Source of the DNA: Pomphorhynchus laevis
Taxonomy: Eukaryota; Acanthocephala; Palaeacanthocephala; Echinorhynchida; Pomphorhynchidae
Assembly (NCBI GenBank): GCA_012934845.2
Contig: WNNJ02002056.1
Location: 80,526 to 144,525, forward strand
DNA: 64,000 nt
Reading direction: 5' to 3'
Shown here: positions 1 through 10,796 of the stretch, one piece after another
Layout of the letters: every line of letters starts with the position of its first letter
Numbering within the stretch: the first letter of the stretch is position 1
Notes under the pieces: model-generated
What the model saw: only the letters and a program-made list of their open reading frames with translations
The model's database searches: none
Told to the model about the DNA's origin: nothing
Program-made: the position numbers and the translations under genes

Positions 1-1669
1 GTAAATATGACGAGAATTGTCGAGAAAACGAAGGTTTGGAAATGAAGGGATATGAAAAGTTACAAGGCAAAAAGCAATGAGAAGAAGACGAATTTGAACA
101 CGAGAATAAATGGTAGGCAAATAGAGAGAAGCAAGATAATGGGATGCATGGTCAAAGCGACGAAGACGGATGAGAACTCAGACGGCTGCTTTGATGATGC
201 GTTGTAAAGAAGATAGTGGATTTAGGTGGGTTGGAAAATAGACTAAGACAGTAATCAAGTCTTGAGAAAATGAGAGAAGATATGAGAGTCATACATTAAG
301 GGAAATCGATCATTCCACGAATTTGACGGAGGTTGCGGAGTATCAAGGTAGATGAGCGTACTTTATCTCTAACGAAAGGTTTAAATGAAAGTATGTTGTC
401 GAAATGGAAGCTTAGGAAAACTAGATTGTCAACGATAGGAAGAATTGTAGAATTTAATGATATGAAGGGAGGTTCTACGCCGAAGCGTCGAGGGAGGATC
501 CACGTTATTTCGTATTTATCGGGATTCAGAGAAAGACGAAGAGTAGAATGATGATTGAAAATTTAGGTAAAACAGTTGGAAGCAGAAACACTAAGATTAT
601 GCATATGATAAGCAGGTGCATGAGCATAGATGAGAATGTCATCAGCATATTGCATAATATGGAAGTCAAATGTATCATAAATAGAAGACAAATGACCGAG
701 AAGAAGAGGGAAAAGCAAAGGATCTAATACAGAGCCTTAAGGAACACCGGACGGGATGAAAGAATGATGAGAAAGAGGAGAGTTAGAACAAACGCGAAAA
801 GTACGGTTTGAAAGATATGAAGAAAACCAAGATACAGTGGATAAAGAGAAGCCATAATCATGACGATGACGATGGAGAAGAATCGAGTGATCTACGATGC
901 CACAAGCAAATGAGAGATCAAGAGAAACTATGAAACTGTGTAATTTTTGATCGCGCGAGATGAGTAAGTCGTTATAAACTTTAAGGCATCCAATTTAAGT
1001 AGAGCGATTAGAGATAAAAGCAGCTTGGAATGGCGGAAACAAGTTGAAGGAAAAGAGATATGTATTAACTTGATTGAGAACAAGACAGGAGTTTGGAGAG
1101 GGTTAGGAAGAGTGAGATAGCACGGTACGAATATGATAGTGAGGCGTCAAGAGATTGCTTTTTGATGATAGGGCGAACAGTGGCGCATTTCCAGTAGGAA
1201 GGAAATTTGCGGCAAAGGATAGACAAGTTGAACAATGTGGTTAGGAAGGGTGAGATAGATGATCAGATATTTTTAAGCAAGTAATTGGGAATTGGGTCAG
1301 AAGGAGAGGTTTTATTAGGTAATGACAGAAGAAACGAAGAAACTTCGTCAGACGAAACGGGAAGGTTGAATAGCTTTGGGGGAAGTATTTAAAGAGATGA
1401 GAGGATACAAGGGGCATATGGGTAGAACATACATTAAATAAGATAGCTTAGATTGCAGATAGATAAAAATTCATCAAGATTTATGTTGCAAGGGGTAGAT
1501 GATCGTGAAAGAATTGAATTTAAGATTTTCCAGCGAGATTTAGAGTTGGAAGAGGACTCGAGTTGATTTCGCTAAAAGAGAGTACGTTTAGTTCGCATAA
1601 GAAGATATGGAAATGGCGGAGAGAAAGATAATAAGCACGCAGATTTGCAGTGAGTGAGGTTGGAAAACG

Positions 1670-2701
1670 TTAAAGAAAGCGATTAAACACAGGAAAAGAG
1701 TGATGGAGCAGACGCTTAAAAAGACTACATTCAGAATCGAACCAGGGATCATGGCGCAAGCGCTGGGAACGTCGAAGTCGACTAGGTAGAATGTTATTGA
1801 GGATCGACGTAAGTTCAGAATCAAACAGAATGCAGAGATCATCGGGAGAGAGATAGTTAAGAGGAAGTGAAAAGAGTGAAGAATTGAGTAAGGCTGTGCG
1901 GAGAATAGGGATATCGAGAAGTTTCCAAGGTCGACTTGGTGTGGATAATGGTGGAAGCGGTGAAGGAGGATTGGGACGAGTAAGAGTGACAAGGAAATGG
2001 TCGGACAAACCAGGATCAGTAATTGACAAGGAGGTATAGTCATTGAAGCAGTTAGGAACAGCAATGATGTCGAGAGCACCGCCGAGAATATGAGTTAGGC
2101 TTGTTGAAAGTAATTTATAGTTAAAATCAGAAAAAAGATTAGTTAAAGTGATAGAGTCAGAGTCAGACGGGCGATCAAGACGAATGTTAAAGTCACCGAG
2201 AACAAAAGAAGGAGTATAAGACAATGAACAGTGAGACATTAGATCTGCAAGGTCGTTAAAGAAGATACGTGATGGGGCAACTGAACCTGGACGGTATACA
2301 ATCACAAGTTCCAGAGGGAAAGGCGTTGATAATCTGCATATGAGTAATTCGAACGAAGTGTAACGGATGTTAACGTTGATTTTACGTAAAGACATTGGGT
2401 GACGAGCAATGGCAACAATACCGCCATGGTTAGACGCAGTAGATGTATGAGATGTAATTTGACGAGCTGATTCAACTAGAGAACAACCAGAGCGACATAG
2501 ACGACGAATAGCAAGATCGTCGGAGTCATAGTGCCAGGATTCGGTAATGCAGAGAATATCGATAGATAATTGATCGAAGATATCGAGAAGCATATCAGCT
2601 TTATGAAGAATGGAGCGAGTATTGAATAGACTAAGATGAAAAGTATGGTCAGGAGCGAGATCGTCTTTCAAAGAAGACAAGGGGGAGAGATGGGACGCCA
2701 T
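1670..2701 (-). CDS. L2-like ORF2 N-terminal part: APE-type endonuclease
   Basis: A 343-codon open frame starting MASHLSPLSS. It contains the apurinic-endonuclease-like domain of non-LTR retrotransposons, which nicks target DNA for target-primed reverse transcription. Visible motifs are LFNTRSILHKADMLLDIF near residue 25, the catalytic-type CITESWH near residue 51, VIVYRPGS about 133, the catalytic GDFNIRLD about 168, and GLSDHFLVTL about 231 (the SDH motif near the domain end). The reading then passes into the linker before the RT (WFDSECSLFKRLL). The frame stops before the RT, so the protein is incomplete. The start overlaps the end of the ORF1 frame (2668-2907) by 34 bp in a different frame, an arrangement also seen in the copy at 38.3 kb. 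It is a dead or dying copy; the domain call is secure, the clade less so. Confidence 0.8.
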   Translation of the reverse strand: MASHLSPLSSLKDDLAPDHTFHLSLFNTRSILHKADMLLDIFDQLSIDILCITESWHYDSDDLAIRRLCRSGCSLVESARQITSHTSTASNHGGIVAIARHPMSLRKINVNIRYTSFELLICRLSTPFPLELVIVYRPGSVAPSRIFFNDLADLMSHCSLSYTPSFVLGDFNIRLDRPSDSDSITLTNLFSDFNYKLLSTSLTHILGGALDIIAVPNCFNDYTSLSITDPGLSDHFLVTLTRPNPPSPLPPLSTPSRPWKLLDIPILRTALLNSSLFSLPLNYLSPDDLCILFDSELTSILNNILPSRLRRSQRLRHDPWFDSECSLFKRLLHHSFPVFNRFL

Positions 2702-2907
2702 CGAATTTTTGGCATTGTGTGTACAACGTGAAAATTTCCGTTGATTTGACGTATAGATAAGGATGACTCGCCGTTTGTTTTACGTCGATGTTTCTCAATG
2801 CGAGCTAAATTGAGCTGGGCAATATCAGAAGAGGAGCGGTCAGGAAAGATACGACAAATAGACCAAGTGGTAAGAAGTTTAAAACGTTGGGGGTACCAAG
2901 GATGCAT
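2668..2907 (-). CDS. L2-like ORF1 C-terminal end
   Basis: This 79-codon frame carries the ORF1 tail, with RFKLLTTWSICRIFPD, SDIAQLNLARIEKHRR and RQINGNFHVVH. The same peptide, slightly changed, is encoded at about 38160-38380 in the other large copy, which supports real coding descent. It overlaps the start of the APE frame in another register. The conserved block has no domain I recognise; ORF1 of this family has a zinc finger at its N-terminus (see 37290). The first Met here is only where the open stretch begins; the original ORF1 began further upstream. Confidence 0.6.
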   Translation of the reverse strand: MHPWYPQRFKLLTTWSICRIFPDRSSSDIAQLNLARIEKHRRKTNGESSLSIRQINGNFHVVHTMPKIRWRPISPPCLL

Positions 2908-3333
2908 GTGAACAATGTTAGAAAACGATTTTTAGGAGTGGAGGACTGATATGATTGGATTTAGTGGATTTGTTTAAACGGATAAAAGATACAGGAGCGA
3001 TATTATATTAAAGGGATAGATTATCATCAGGAAGAATGATTGATAGGATAGACCTGAAAGCAGATACATCATCATCGAGGCAGCATTGAGGATAATCAGA
3101 TTCGGGAAGCTTTATGTTTGATATGATATTGCATCGATCGCACGAAGGAAAGCGATTACGTGAAAGTGGTGGACGGACATACCTGGTAGGAGTAGAGGCA
3201 GAAGAGCAGGTAAACGTGGGAATGACAGGGGTGCTATGTGAAGATTTAAGATAGTTCGGAGCATGTGTGACAGGAGTGGAGTGTTAAATCGGTTTATCGG
3301 AGATGTTACTGGAAATTATTTTGACGGAAGACC

Positions 3334-3364
3334 ATGTCGAATTCATGACCTCTGAATTCGACAT
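3334..3364. repeat. Short perfect inverted repeat at the 5' end of copy A
   Basis: Arms of 11 bp (ATGTCGAATTC and GAATTCGACAT) surround a 9-nt loop. The palindrome lies where similarity of copy A to the L2-like family stops, so it may mark an insertion or rearrangement junction. Confidence 0.6.
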
Positions 3365-3589
3365 ATGCCCTGCATACTGAGTAAATTTAGTCATACTGAG
3401 TGCAATTCAGTTATACTTATTATAATACATACTAAAATTTACATACTGAGTCAATATTTTGACGAGTTCTAAAAGTGTCATGAACTACAAGACCCGATCT
3501 TTTAGTGCTACGTGAGCTATTGTCGCCTAGAACAAACACTTGGTAGATTAATAGAGCCAAAACGATATCACACTTCGGTGTGACAAGTC

Positions 3590-5890
3590 CATTCATATAC
3601 TTTTCTTTACCTTTAATTGTCCTTGGTGATTTCAACAGCTGTCTATATAGCTCTTCTGATTCACATTCCCTAAAACTTGTAAGTTTTCTTTCCGACTTTA
3701 GCCACCATTTTACTACATACCCACCACCCATATTCTTGGTGACACTCTTCATATTATTGATTTTCCCAACAGTTTTATTGACATACGCTTCCTCTACAAT
3801 CTTAGATCCAGGTTTTTCCGATCATTTTCTCATCACTGTTAATATCACTATCCCGTTCACTCATGTTCCACTTCTCCTACTTTAAGTCGACCATGACAAC
3901 TTCTCGACCTTACTCTCTTGCGCTTCGCTATCCTTGACTCTCCTCTCTTGTTGTATTTCGTAACCTTTTTGACAGCTGATATTCTATTCACAACTTTCAC
4001 CTATGAGCTCTCTAACATTCTCGATTCTATTTTACCTCACCTGTCACGGATACCTAAACGCTTCCCGTGCGCCCCTTGGTTCGACTCTGACTGTAAAATT
4101 TCTAAGAGTATTCTGCGTCATTCTTTTAATCTGTATTCGTGTTCTCAAACGGGGTCACACTTCTATCTCTAGTGATCGTGCTCATTACATAAATCTTTCA
4201 CGCTCCCATCACTCTCCGAATATAAAACAATATTGTATCATTGTCTGATCAAATGTATACTTGGAGAACATTTAATTCTCTTCTTGCTCGCACTTCTAAT
4301 ATTCAATCCATCGATACCCATGGGTTCTCCTCTTATTTTCAGTCTAAAATCACTACGGCCATCTACTCTATCATGTAAATCATCAATCCTCGTCTTGCTA
4401 ATCATGCAAATTTCTTCCTGAGCTATTCCATCTTCTTCCTATTTTTTAGCAGTCTCAAAGGTTCTCTTCTATATGCACAATACATTTTCACCTGTCGGCC
4501 CTCGATTAGAGAACTGAAAAGCAGCCATCGTACGTCCGCTTCTAAAGAAACCGTCCCTCGATTCTTTACTTCCACATTCATACCGACCAATTTTTATTTC
4601 GACCTTATCTAAACTCCTTGAGCGTCTTGTGTTATATAAAGTCAATCTATACCTTGTTTCCTCAAATTTATAGCCCCTTTTTAATCTGATTTGCGTTCTA
4701 ATCAATCTACTGAACTTGTTTGTTTAAAAGTTTTCATTAACGACTTGTCTTATATAACTCGTGACTATAAATTTTATCTGATGCAGTATGTCGATGATAT
4801 TCTCTTCTACTGTCATGCCCATCATTTTTGCACCCTCGCTACTCCTGCCAGAAATTGACTTTTGTTTATCTCTAACCATATTTCCTCTCTTCGTCTAGCT
4901 CTTAATCCTAAAAAGTTCAACATCATGTGGGTCATCTCTCATTTCCTCGACATAACTCCACTTATTTTATATGTTAATTCGATCATTCTCTCAATCGTAA
5001 ACAAAATATGATTTTATTAGGTTTTCACTTCGACAATTTCCTTCCTTCAAACCTTTTTTGTTCATGCCAAAGTTCGCGTTTTTTATTTCTTCGTGACCTC
5101 CGTCGCATTCGTGGGCTGATCGACTTCTGCTCTTGTCTAGTTCTTCTAGATATCTTGTCTAGTTCTGCTCTGTCTAGATATCGTATCTCCTATTTATCAG
5201 AATCGATTATTGCCTTAGCTTATTTACCAAATATTCCAATTATGCGCTTTTACCTCTCAAACGTATCATAAACTCTGCTACTCGTGTTCTCATGCATCTT
5301 CGCGGATTCGACCATATATCTCATAAACTTTCCGTTATATCTTGTTCCACAATTAACCTTCGTGTTAAATTTCGTTTCCGTATTGTTATTTTTCGTATTC
5401 TATTTTGTCACTCACCATCCTACTTACACAATGATTATCTTTATGATTGGCGCTCTGCCTTCTTGGCTCTGCGATCAAGTAATTCGCTACTTCTCCACGT
5501 CTATCCGCGCTCAAACAAATATGGTCTTCGATCTTTTATCGACGCGACTCCATTTGCCTGGAATTCTTTACCAGCTTACGTCCGTTCATCCTAGTCGCTT
5601 CCACTCTTCAAACACCTCTACGTTCCTGCACCATAGCTCCTTCTTTACAATAAATCAAGAAAAATGCATTCCCCAACATTTTATCCAACTCAAAATTCTG
5701 CATACCTCTTTAACGAAACTACTCGACATTTTCCCTCGACGCCTTGTCACATTCCACTCATCTCCCTTATCTTCAATAAACTTACTTCAATTTCATCAAT
5801 TTTTATTTTACATTCTATTTTTTGTTTTTTTTTGTTATTTTTCTTCTTCGTGAACTTATAAGCGTGCATAGGCATGCATTTGCCACTATA
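3590..5890 (+). mobile_element. L2-like LINE, copy B, degenerate
   Basis: A plus-strand relic of the same family, in convergent layout with copy A. It begins inside the APE domain: VLGDFNSCLYSSSDSHSLKL at about 3617, then DPGFSDHFLITVN at about 3808. It continues through the linker (CAPWFDSDCKISKSILRHSF, about 4066-4130), RT pieces (4560-4990, with YVDDILFYCHAHH near 4787), and the post-RT domain (GFHFDN at about 5023; FLRDLRRIRGLIDF at about 5088). It ends with the family's 3' hairpin (GCGTGC...GCATGC) and AATAAATA near 5890. Reading frames are broken many times and the copy is visibly older than A. The 5' part is absent. Confidence 0.8.
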
Positions 5891-6068
5891 AATAAATATG
5901 TCATACAAGAACTTGAGAAAGTGGGGGAGTATTGAGGGTATACTTGAGGTAAATAATTGAGGCTAAATAACATCAATTAAATTTAAATTCTTTAAATCAT
6001 CAGTTAAAGCAAGAGTTTTGCATGGTTTCATTGACCTCTTGACAAAAAAAAGAACAGCTTAGACACAA

Positions 6069-6268
6069 TTTTTCCTGTCAGTTCCAGATTTTTCCTGTCT
6101 CTTCCAGATTTTTCCTGTCTGTTCCAGATTTTTCCTGTCTGTTCCAGATTGAACCTGTCAGTTCTAGATTTTCCTGTCAGTTCCAGATTTTTCCTGTCAG
6201 TTCCAGATTTTTCCAGTCAGTTCCAGATTTTTCCTGTCTGTTCCAGATTTTTCCTGTCAGTTCTCGAT
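6069..6268 (+). repeat. 20-bp tandem monomers at the 5' end of an L2-like LINE
   Basis: About ten head-to-tail copies of a 20-bp unit (TTCCTGTCAGTTCCAGATTT) with small differences. The same unit is repeated about four times at 37169-37240, immediately upstream of the near-full-length L2-like element. They are therefore best read as 5' UTR monomers, comparable in layout to promoter monomers of some L1 elements. The promoter role is inference. Confidence 0.85.
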
Positions 6269-6780
6269 AAGTTTTAATTTATCGATAAGTTCAGATAGAT
6301 CGTCTCCCTGTGCTCGTCGATCAGCTGCAGTAGCAAATCTAACAGCTTGAACACACAAGGACGTACATGGGAGGACGTGAAAAACAGCTAAGTACGACAC
6401 GAACTATGCACAACTGCAAGTACAGTGCTCGACACACGACTGCAGCGTCTGGACAACAATCGCCTGCGACAACTATAAGTTTAAAGAAGACTTCCTATGT
6501 GGTTTTTGTGCCAACAAACTAATCCGCAACCTCTCCAATAAGCACACAGCAACATCCAACACGTCGAGTCAAACTACCCCCGTTGTTTTCGATATCCTTT
6601 CTTCACCCACCGACCCTGCCACCATATACACTTCTTATCCCATGTCATGTTCACTCCCCTTCACCTCGTCCCGTACTTCCTGTCTCGTTTCTCAATAACA
6701 TCAAATTTCGAACCCTATTCATCATTTTAACTAAATGCATGACAATGATGTATTTCCATTGGTATAATTTGATTATCTAG
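6069..6780 (+). mobile_element. L2-like LINE, copy C: 5' UTR and ORF1 start only
   Basis: After the monomers comes a 5' UTR-like stretch and then the start of ORF1. From about 6400 one frame reads LQVQCSTHDCSVWTTIACDN followed by KFKEDFLCGFC, the same CX4C...W...CGFC finger that begins ORF1 at 37290 and 32771. The frame continues as a Ser/Thr/Pro-rich segment to about 6700. The ATG at 6368 (MGGREKQ) is in another frame, so the start region is broken. The rest of the element is missing: sequence from 6811 on is an unrelated tandem duplication. Confidence 0.75.
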
Positions 6781-7289
6781 AGATATTTTATTATAAACTT
6801 ATTCATGTACGATGATTTAGTATTAAGATTAAAGATCACAAAAAGTATTTTAAAATCTTTAATATTATGATGTTTTGAAATTGTGATTATTGTGTAAATA
6901 ATCGTATTCGTTTTGTTATTATTTGTTTCGTTGCTAAGTTTTATATCGTTTTGTTCTAGGTTCAGTCTACGATTCTAAGGGGCTCTTTTTCGATTTTCAA
7001 AAATTAACCTGATTCTATTATTTTGACATTACAACATATAAGCGACTTATAACATTACGTCAGAACGACATTGTGACTTTTAAATTTATATCAAATTCAA
7101 ATTGTGACTGGTTTAACATTGAACTGTGAATTATACATAAAATCGATAATATAGCATATCGTTAAGAAAAAATCGTTATTAATATTGCCAGAACTACAAA
7201 TATTGCTTAAACTATTATGCGAAAAAATTTATGAATAATAAACAATATACTTTGTATTAGAATAATATACTAGATAATCAAATTTAATC

Positions 7290-7391
7290 AGAGGAAATAC
7301 GTCCTTAACACGTATTTGATCTCGCTGCTATGCTGGGTAGAGGAACAGGGGCCGAAACATTATAACATAGCAGTTCCTCCTGACGACCTCT
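7290..7391 (+). ncRNA. Structured PLE-tail motif (candidate ribozyme), copy 1
   Basis: A conserved ~102-nt fold. The outer stem is AGAGG/CCTCT, the hairpin AAATACGT/ACGTATTT, and the long-range stem CTGCTATG/CATAGCAG. A loop GAGGAAC can pair with GTTCCTC just downstream of that stem, giving a pseudoknot. The words GAAA (after AGAG) and CTGACGA (before CCTCT) match hammerhead core strings in permuted order. The bases that should form stem I next to the core do not pair, so ribozyme activity is unproven. Confidence 0.55.
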
Positions 7392-7945
7392 AATCCTCAT
7401 TCTGATACATCGTCTGTTTTTATTAATTATTTCATAAAAATTGACTTTTATTTTAACTTTTAATAATAAATTATGTCGTTATATAAATATATTGTATATT
7501 ATATTATTATAATATAATATTTTTATAATATTATATTATATTATTATATTATTATATGATTGTAAATCTTATATAATTATTTATTATTTATCTTTATTTT
7601 TATTTATATAAAAATATAAATAAAAATTTAATATTAAATACTTAGACTCAGTTATCTGATCTGATTATATATTTTTATATTTATATATTTTATATATTTC
7701 GTATTTTTAGTCAAAATATTAGTTATTATTCTGTCACTCCCAGCTGAGCAAAACTCTCTTTAATATAGATGATCACAAACAATTAATTACAGAAATGTCT
7801 CAACAAAACATTAATCCAATATAGTTCGTCTAATAACAATAGAAAGGTCTCTGTCCAGACGCTTCTTTAATTGGTTCACTGTAGATGAGCAGACTGTTAA
7901 CGACAGAAGTCTGTTCCAAAATACAACGACTTAGATATCACTAAG

Positions 7946-7976
7946 ACATGCCACCTATCTAAGATAGGTGGCATGT
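7946..7976. repeat. Perfect 31-nt palindrome
   Basis: Two 15-bp arms (ACATGCCACCTATCT and its complement) around one base. It is repeated at 9191-9221 in tandem unit 2. Function unknown; it could be a terminator-like or foldback element end. Confidence 0.8.
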
Positions 7977-8061
7977 CCGGGTGTGCTGGATTCGAGGGGT
8001 TTAAGCATCAGAGAGTAACCGCGTTAGTAAATCACATCTCGATGGCGTAGAAGATGGCGTA

Positions 8062-9293
8062 GATGATTTAGTATTAAGCTTAAAGATCACAAAAAGTATT
8101 TTAAAATCTTTAATATTATGATGTTTTGAAATTGTGATTATTGTGTAAATAATCGTATTCGTTTTGTTATTATTTGTTTCGTTGCTAAGTTTTATATCGT
8201 TTTGTTCTAGGTTCAGTCTACGATTCTAAGGGGCTCTTTTTCGATTTTCAAAAATTAACCTGATTCTATTATTTTGACATTACAACATATAAGCGACTTA
8301 TAACATTACGTCAGAACGACATTGTGACTTTTAAATTTATATCAAATTCAAATTGTGACTGGTTTAACATTGAACTGTGAATTATACATAAAATCGATAA
8401 TATAGCATATCGTTAAGAAAAAGTCGTTATTAATATTGCCAGAACTACAAATATTGCTTAAACTATTATGCGAAAAAATTTATGAATAATAAACAATATA
8501 CTTTGTATTAGAATAATATACTAGATAATCAAATTTAATCAGAGGAAATACGTCCTTAACACGTATTTGATCTCGCTGCTATGCTGGGTAGAGGAACAGG
8601 GGCCGAAACATTATAACATAGCAGTTCCTCCTGACGACCTCTAATCCTCATTCTGATACATCGTCTGTTTTTATTAATTATTTCATAAAAATTGACTTTT
8701 ATTTTAACTTTTAATAATAAATTATGTCGTTATATAAATATATTGTATATTATATTATTATAATATAATATTTTTATAATATTATATTATATTATTATAT
8801 TATTATATGATTGTAAATCTTATATAATTATTTATTATTTATCTTTATTTATATAAAAATATAAATAAAAATTTAATATTAAATACTTAGACTCAGTTAT
8901 CTGATCTGATTATATATTTTTATATTTATATATTTTATATATTTCGTATTTTTAGTCAAAATATTAGTTATTATTCTGTCACTCCCAGCTGAGCAAAACT
9001 CTCTTTAATATAGATGATCACAAACAATTAATTACAGAAATGTCTCAACAAAACATTAATCCAATATAGTTCGTCTAATAACCATAGAAAGGTATATGTC
9101 CAAACGCTTCTTTAATTGGTTCACTGTAGATGAGCAGACTGTTAACGACAGAAGTCTGTTCCAAAATACAACGACTTAGATATCACTAAGACATGCCACC
9201 TATCTAAGATAGGTGGCATGTCCGGGTGTGCTGGATTCGAGGCGTTTAAGCATCAGAGAGTAACCGCGCAAGTAAATCACATCTCGATGGCGT
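8062..9293 (+). repeat. 1.25-kb tandem duplication, unit 2
   Basis: A second copy of the 6811 unit with very few substitutions. Homology ends at the GATGGCGT block near 9293; sequence beyond it is single-copy in this window. Confidence 0.85.
8541..8642 (+). ncRNA. Structured PLE-tail motif, copy 2
   Basis: Identical in plan to the copy at 7290, because it lies in the second tandem unit. It keeps the core word CTGACGA and the GAGGAAC/GTTCCTC pseudoknot pairing. Confidence 0.55.
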
Positions 9294-9299
9294 TGAAGG

Positions 9300-10260
9300 T
9301 TACTAAAATGATGGCTCATGTCGTGAAGTAATTAACCAATATGGGGGTATAGAATTTCGCTATTCTTATTGGTTTTAATTTTTCTATTAAATAAAAGTTA
9401 ATTTACTTAATGTTACCAATAAAGTGGTTGAAAAAAGTAAAATTTAAGTTGAGCAGATCAAAAATAACCACTCTCATCCGAGAAACAAATGATGAAAAAC
9501 CAGGGGATTTATAACTGATCCATATTATATCCATATTCGAGTTGTTATGCTATTTTGTTAATCTATACAAGTTGATCACCATCAGTTGTTCAACATCCCA
9601 TAAATATTTAGATTAACATATTTATTTAAGTGAGAGTATTCGACTTACTGTTTTTAAATGACTAACATAATCTAACAAAGCTATTAGATAATTACTAACC
9701 ATTTATATGAAATGATATCATATAATATCATAAAGGTAATCATTGATTTTTTGCCTATTGTGGATTTTCGAGGGCACACGACAGTAAAATAACCGTAGCA
9801 TTCGTCTTAACATAATCCCTGCCAGATATACACCTGGACGCTGTAGGCACTACATTTTTAATTAGGATACAATACATCTCGATGTCCTAAACGAATAATC
9901 ACGTAGCTTTTACAATTCATCCATTGATATGTGGATCATTCTACATCTTATCCTTTGCTAATTTTTGTACTTGTCATATAGATACAATTATTTTCCTTTT
10001 CATTGTCCTGTATTTTTACTTATCCATACCTAAAAAATTTTGAACGCACTAATGAGTTTAAATATATAATGGGAGTATATCATATTCAACTCAAATGTAG
10101 TTCAATGTTAAGAAAGAATTCACAATTAAATAATGTTTTTAAATAACAATCATTTATTTAAAATGAAAATTTTAAATGTTTTTAAATAGTTGATAATGAT
10201 CCATTATTGATTACTTATTATTATAACAAACAGCAGCAGATGAGCTACAAGCTCATGTCG
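9300..10260. other. AT-rich spacer without recognised genes
   Basis: No open frame of note and no match to repeats elsewhere in the window. A small palindrome (ATGAGCT...AGCTCAT, near 10230) precedes the foldback-family fragment. Confidence 0.6.
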
Positions 10261-10261
10261 C

Positions 10262-10358
10262 TTACAAAACAATAAAGAATTATTGGAGCTGGATCAAATA
10301 AAAGAGGAAATTTTTTATTGATATTTCGCTAGCATCTTTAGAAAATTACATAATTTTA
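10262..10358 (-). mobile_element. Foldback-family fragment (GGAGCTGGATC arm)
   Basis: The arm TTATTGGAGCTGGATCAAA followed by GATATTTCGCTAGCATC and AGAAAATTACA matches the arms of the foldback element at 49312. The minus strand reads a shortened CTAAAGA...GAAA version of the hammerhead-like core, so this copy has a deletion in the stem. Confidence 0.6.
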
Positions 10359-10796
10359 ATTGTACTTTATTTATACTTTATTATAAAGTTTCTTATTGTT
10401 AATTAGTTAATAATTTTACCAAAAAAATTATTCTCAAGAAAGATTATTGTCAGAAAAATTATCGTCAAAAATATGACTCGTTGTAGAAAACAAAATAGCA
10501 TGGGCAGAGAGGAAAAACCAAAAAAATATATTAACTCGGAATCTTGCATTTGATAAGCCAGTGCAATGTAAATTATACTAATCTCAAGATGCAATCCTTA
10601 TCATTTGAGAGAGATACATTCGACGTAAGAAGATAGCGACAAATTAGTATAGAGAATTTAATGAATATAATTTGAACTTTTATTAAGCTTTTAAGCTTTT
10701 TTTAATTTTGTAATAATAAAATTCTTGTTTTTTTTGTAATATTATTTATTAAAAAAGAAAAGTTAATTTACAGAAATTAGGTTCCCGTAAACGGGC

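Larger units (their letters stand above)
1..3330 (-). mobile_element. L2-like LINE, copy A (3' end cut by window edge)
   Basis: This is a minus-strand copy of the L2-like family that also occurs nearly complete at 37.17-41.34 kb. Position 1 matches the reverse complement of about 41069, so only the last ~270 bp of the element lie outside the window. Read on the minus strand it runs: ORF1 C-terminal part (about 3330-2668), APE-type endonuclease (2701 to about 1950), linker and RT (about 1590-300), and the post-RT C-terminal domain (about 350-1). The RT section has several frame breaks and no long open frame. The 5' third, with monomers and the ORF1 zinc finger, is missing, so the copy is either 5' truncated or was cut at the small palindrome at 3334-3364. 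Family assignment rests on visible similarity to the other copies and on L2/CR1-type RT wording in them. Confidence 0.85.
6811..8061 (+). repeat. 1.25-kb tandem duplication, unit 1 (contains PLE 3' tail)
   Basis: Unit 1 is followed directly by unit 2 at an offset of 1251 bp (1245 bp after a 6-nt length difference in a TTTAT tract near 8842). The two are nearly identical, so the duplication is recent. Each unit contains a PLE-type tail: AATATACTTTGTATTAGAAT, the ~102-nt structured motif, and the end block ACTCAGTTATCTGAT. Beyond that each has a ~350-bp 3' extension with a perfect 31-nt palindrome. No open reading frame is seen. The head-to-tail layout resembles the pseudo-LTR arrangement known for Penelope-like elements; this is inference. 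Confidence 0.85.

Noticed and set aside
333-551. Short plus-strand open frames in 1-3.3 kb
   Set aside because: They lie antisense to the L2-like ORF2 and have no similarity to anything known.
5284-5853. 189-codon plus-strand open frame
   Set aside because: It is mostly a shifted reading of the L2-like copy B C-terminal region; the family wording (FDHISHKLSVIS, SLPAYVRSS) sits in the neighbouring frame.
6811-9293. LTR retrotransposon with two 1.25-kb LTRs
   Set aside because: The two units are directly adjacent with no internal body, no TG...CA ends and no primer-binding site; PLE tail sequence explains the unit better.
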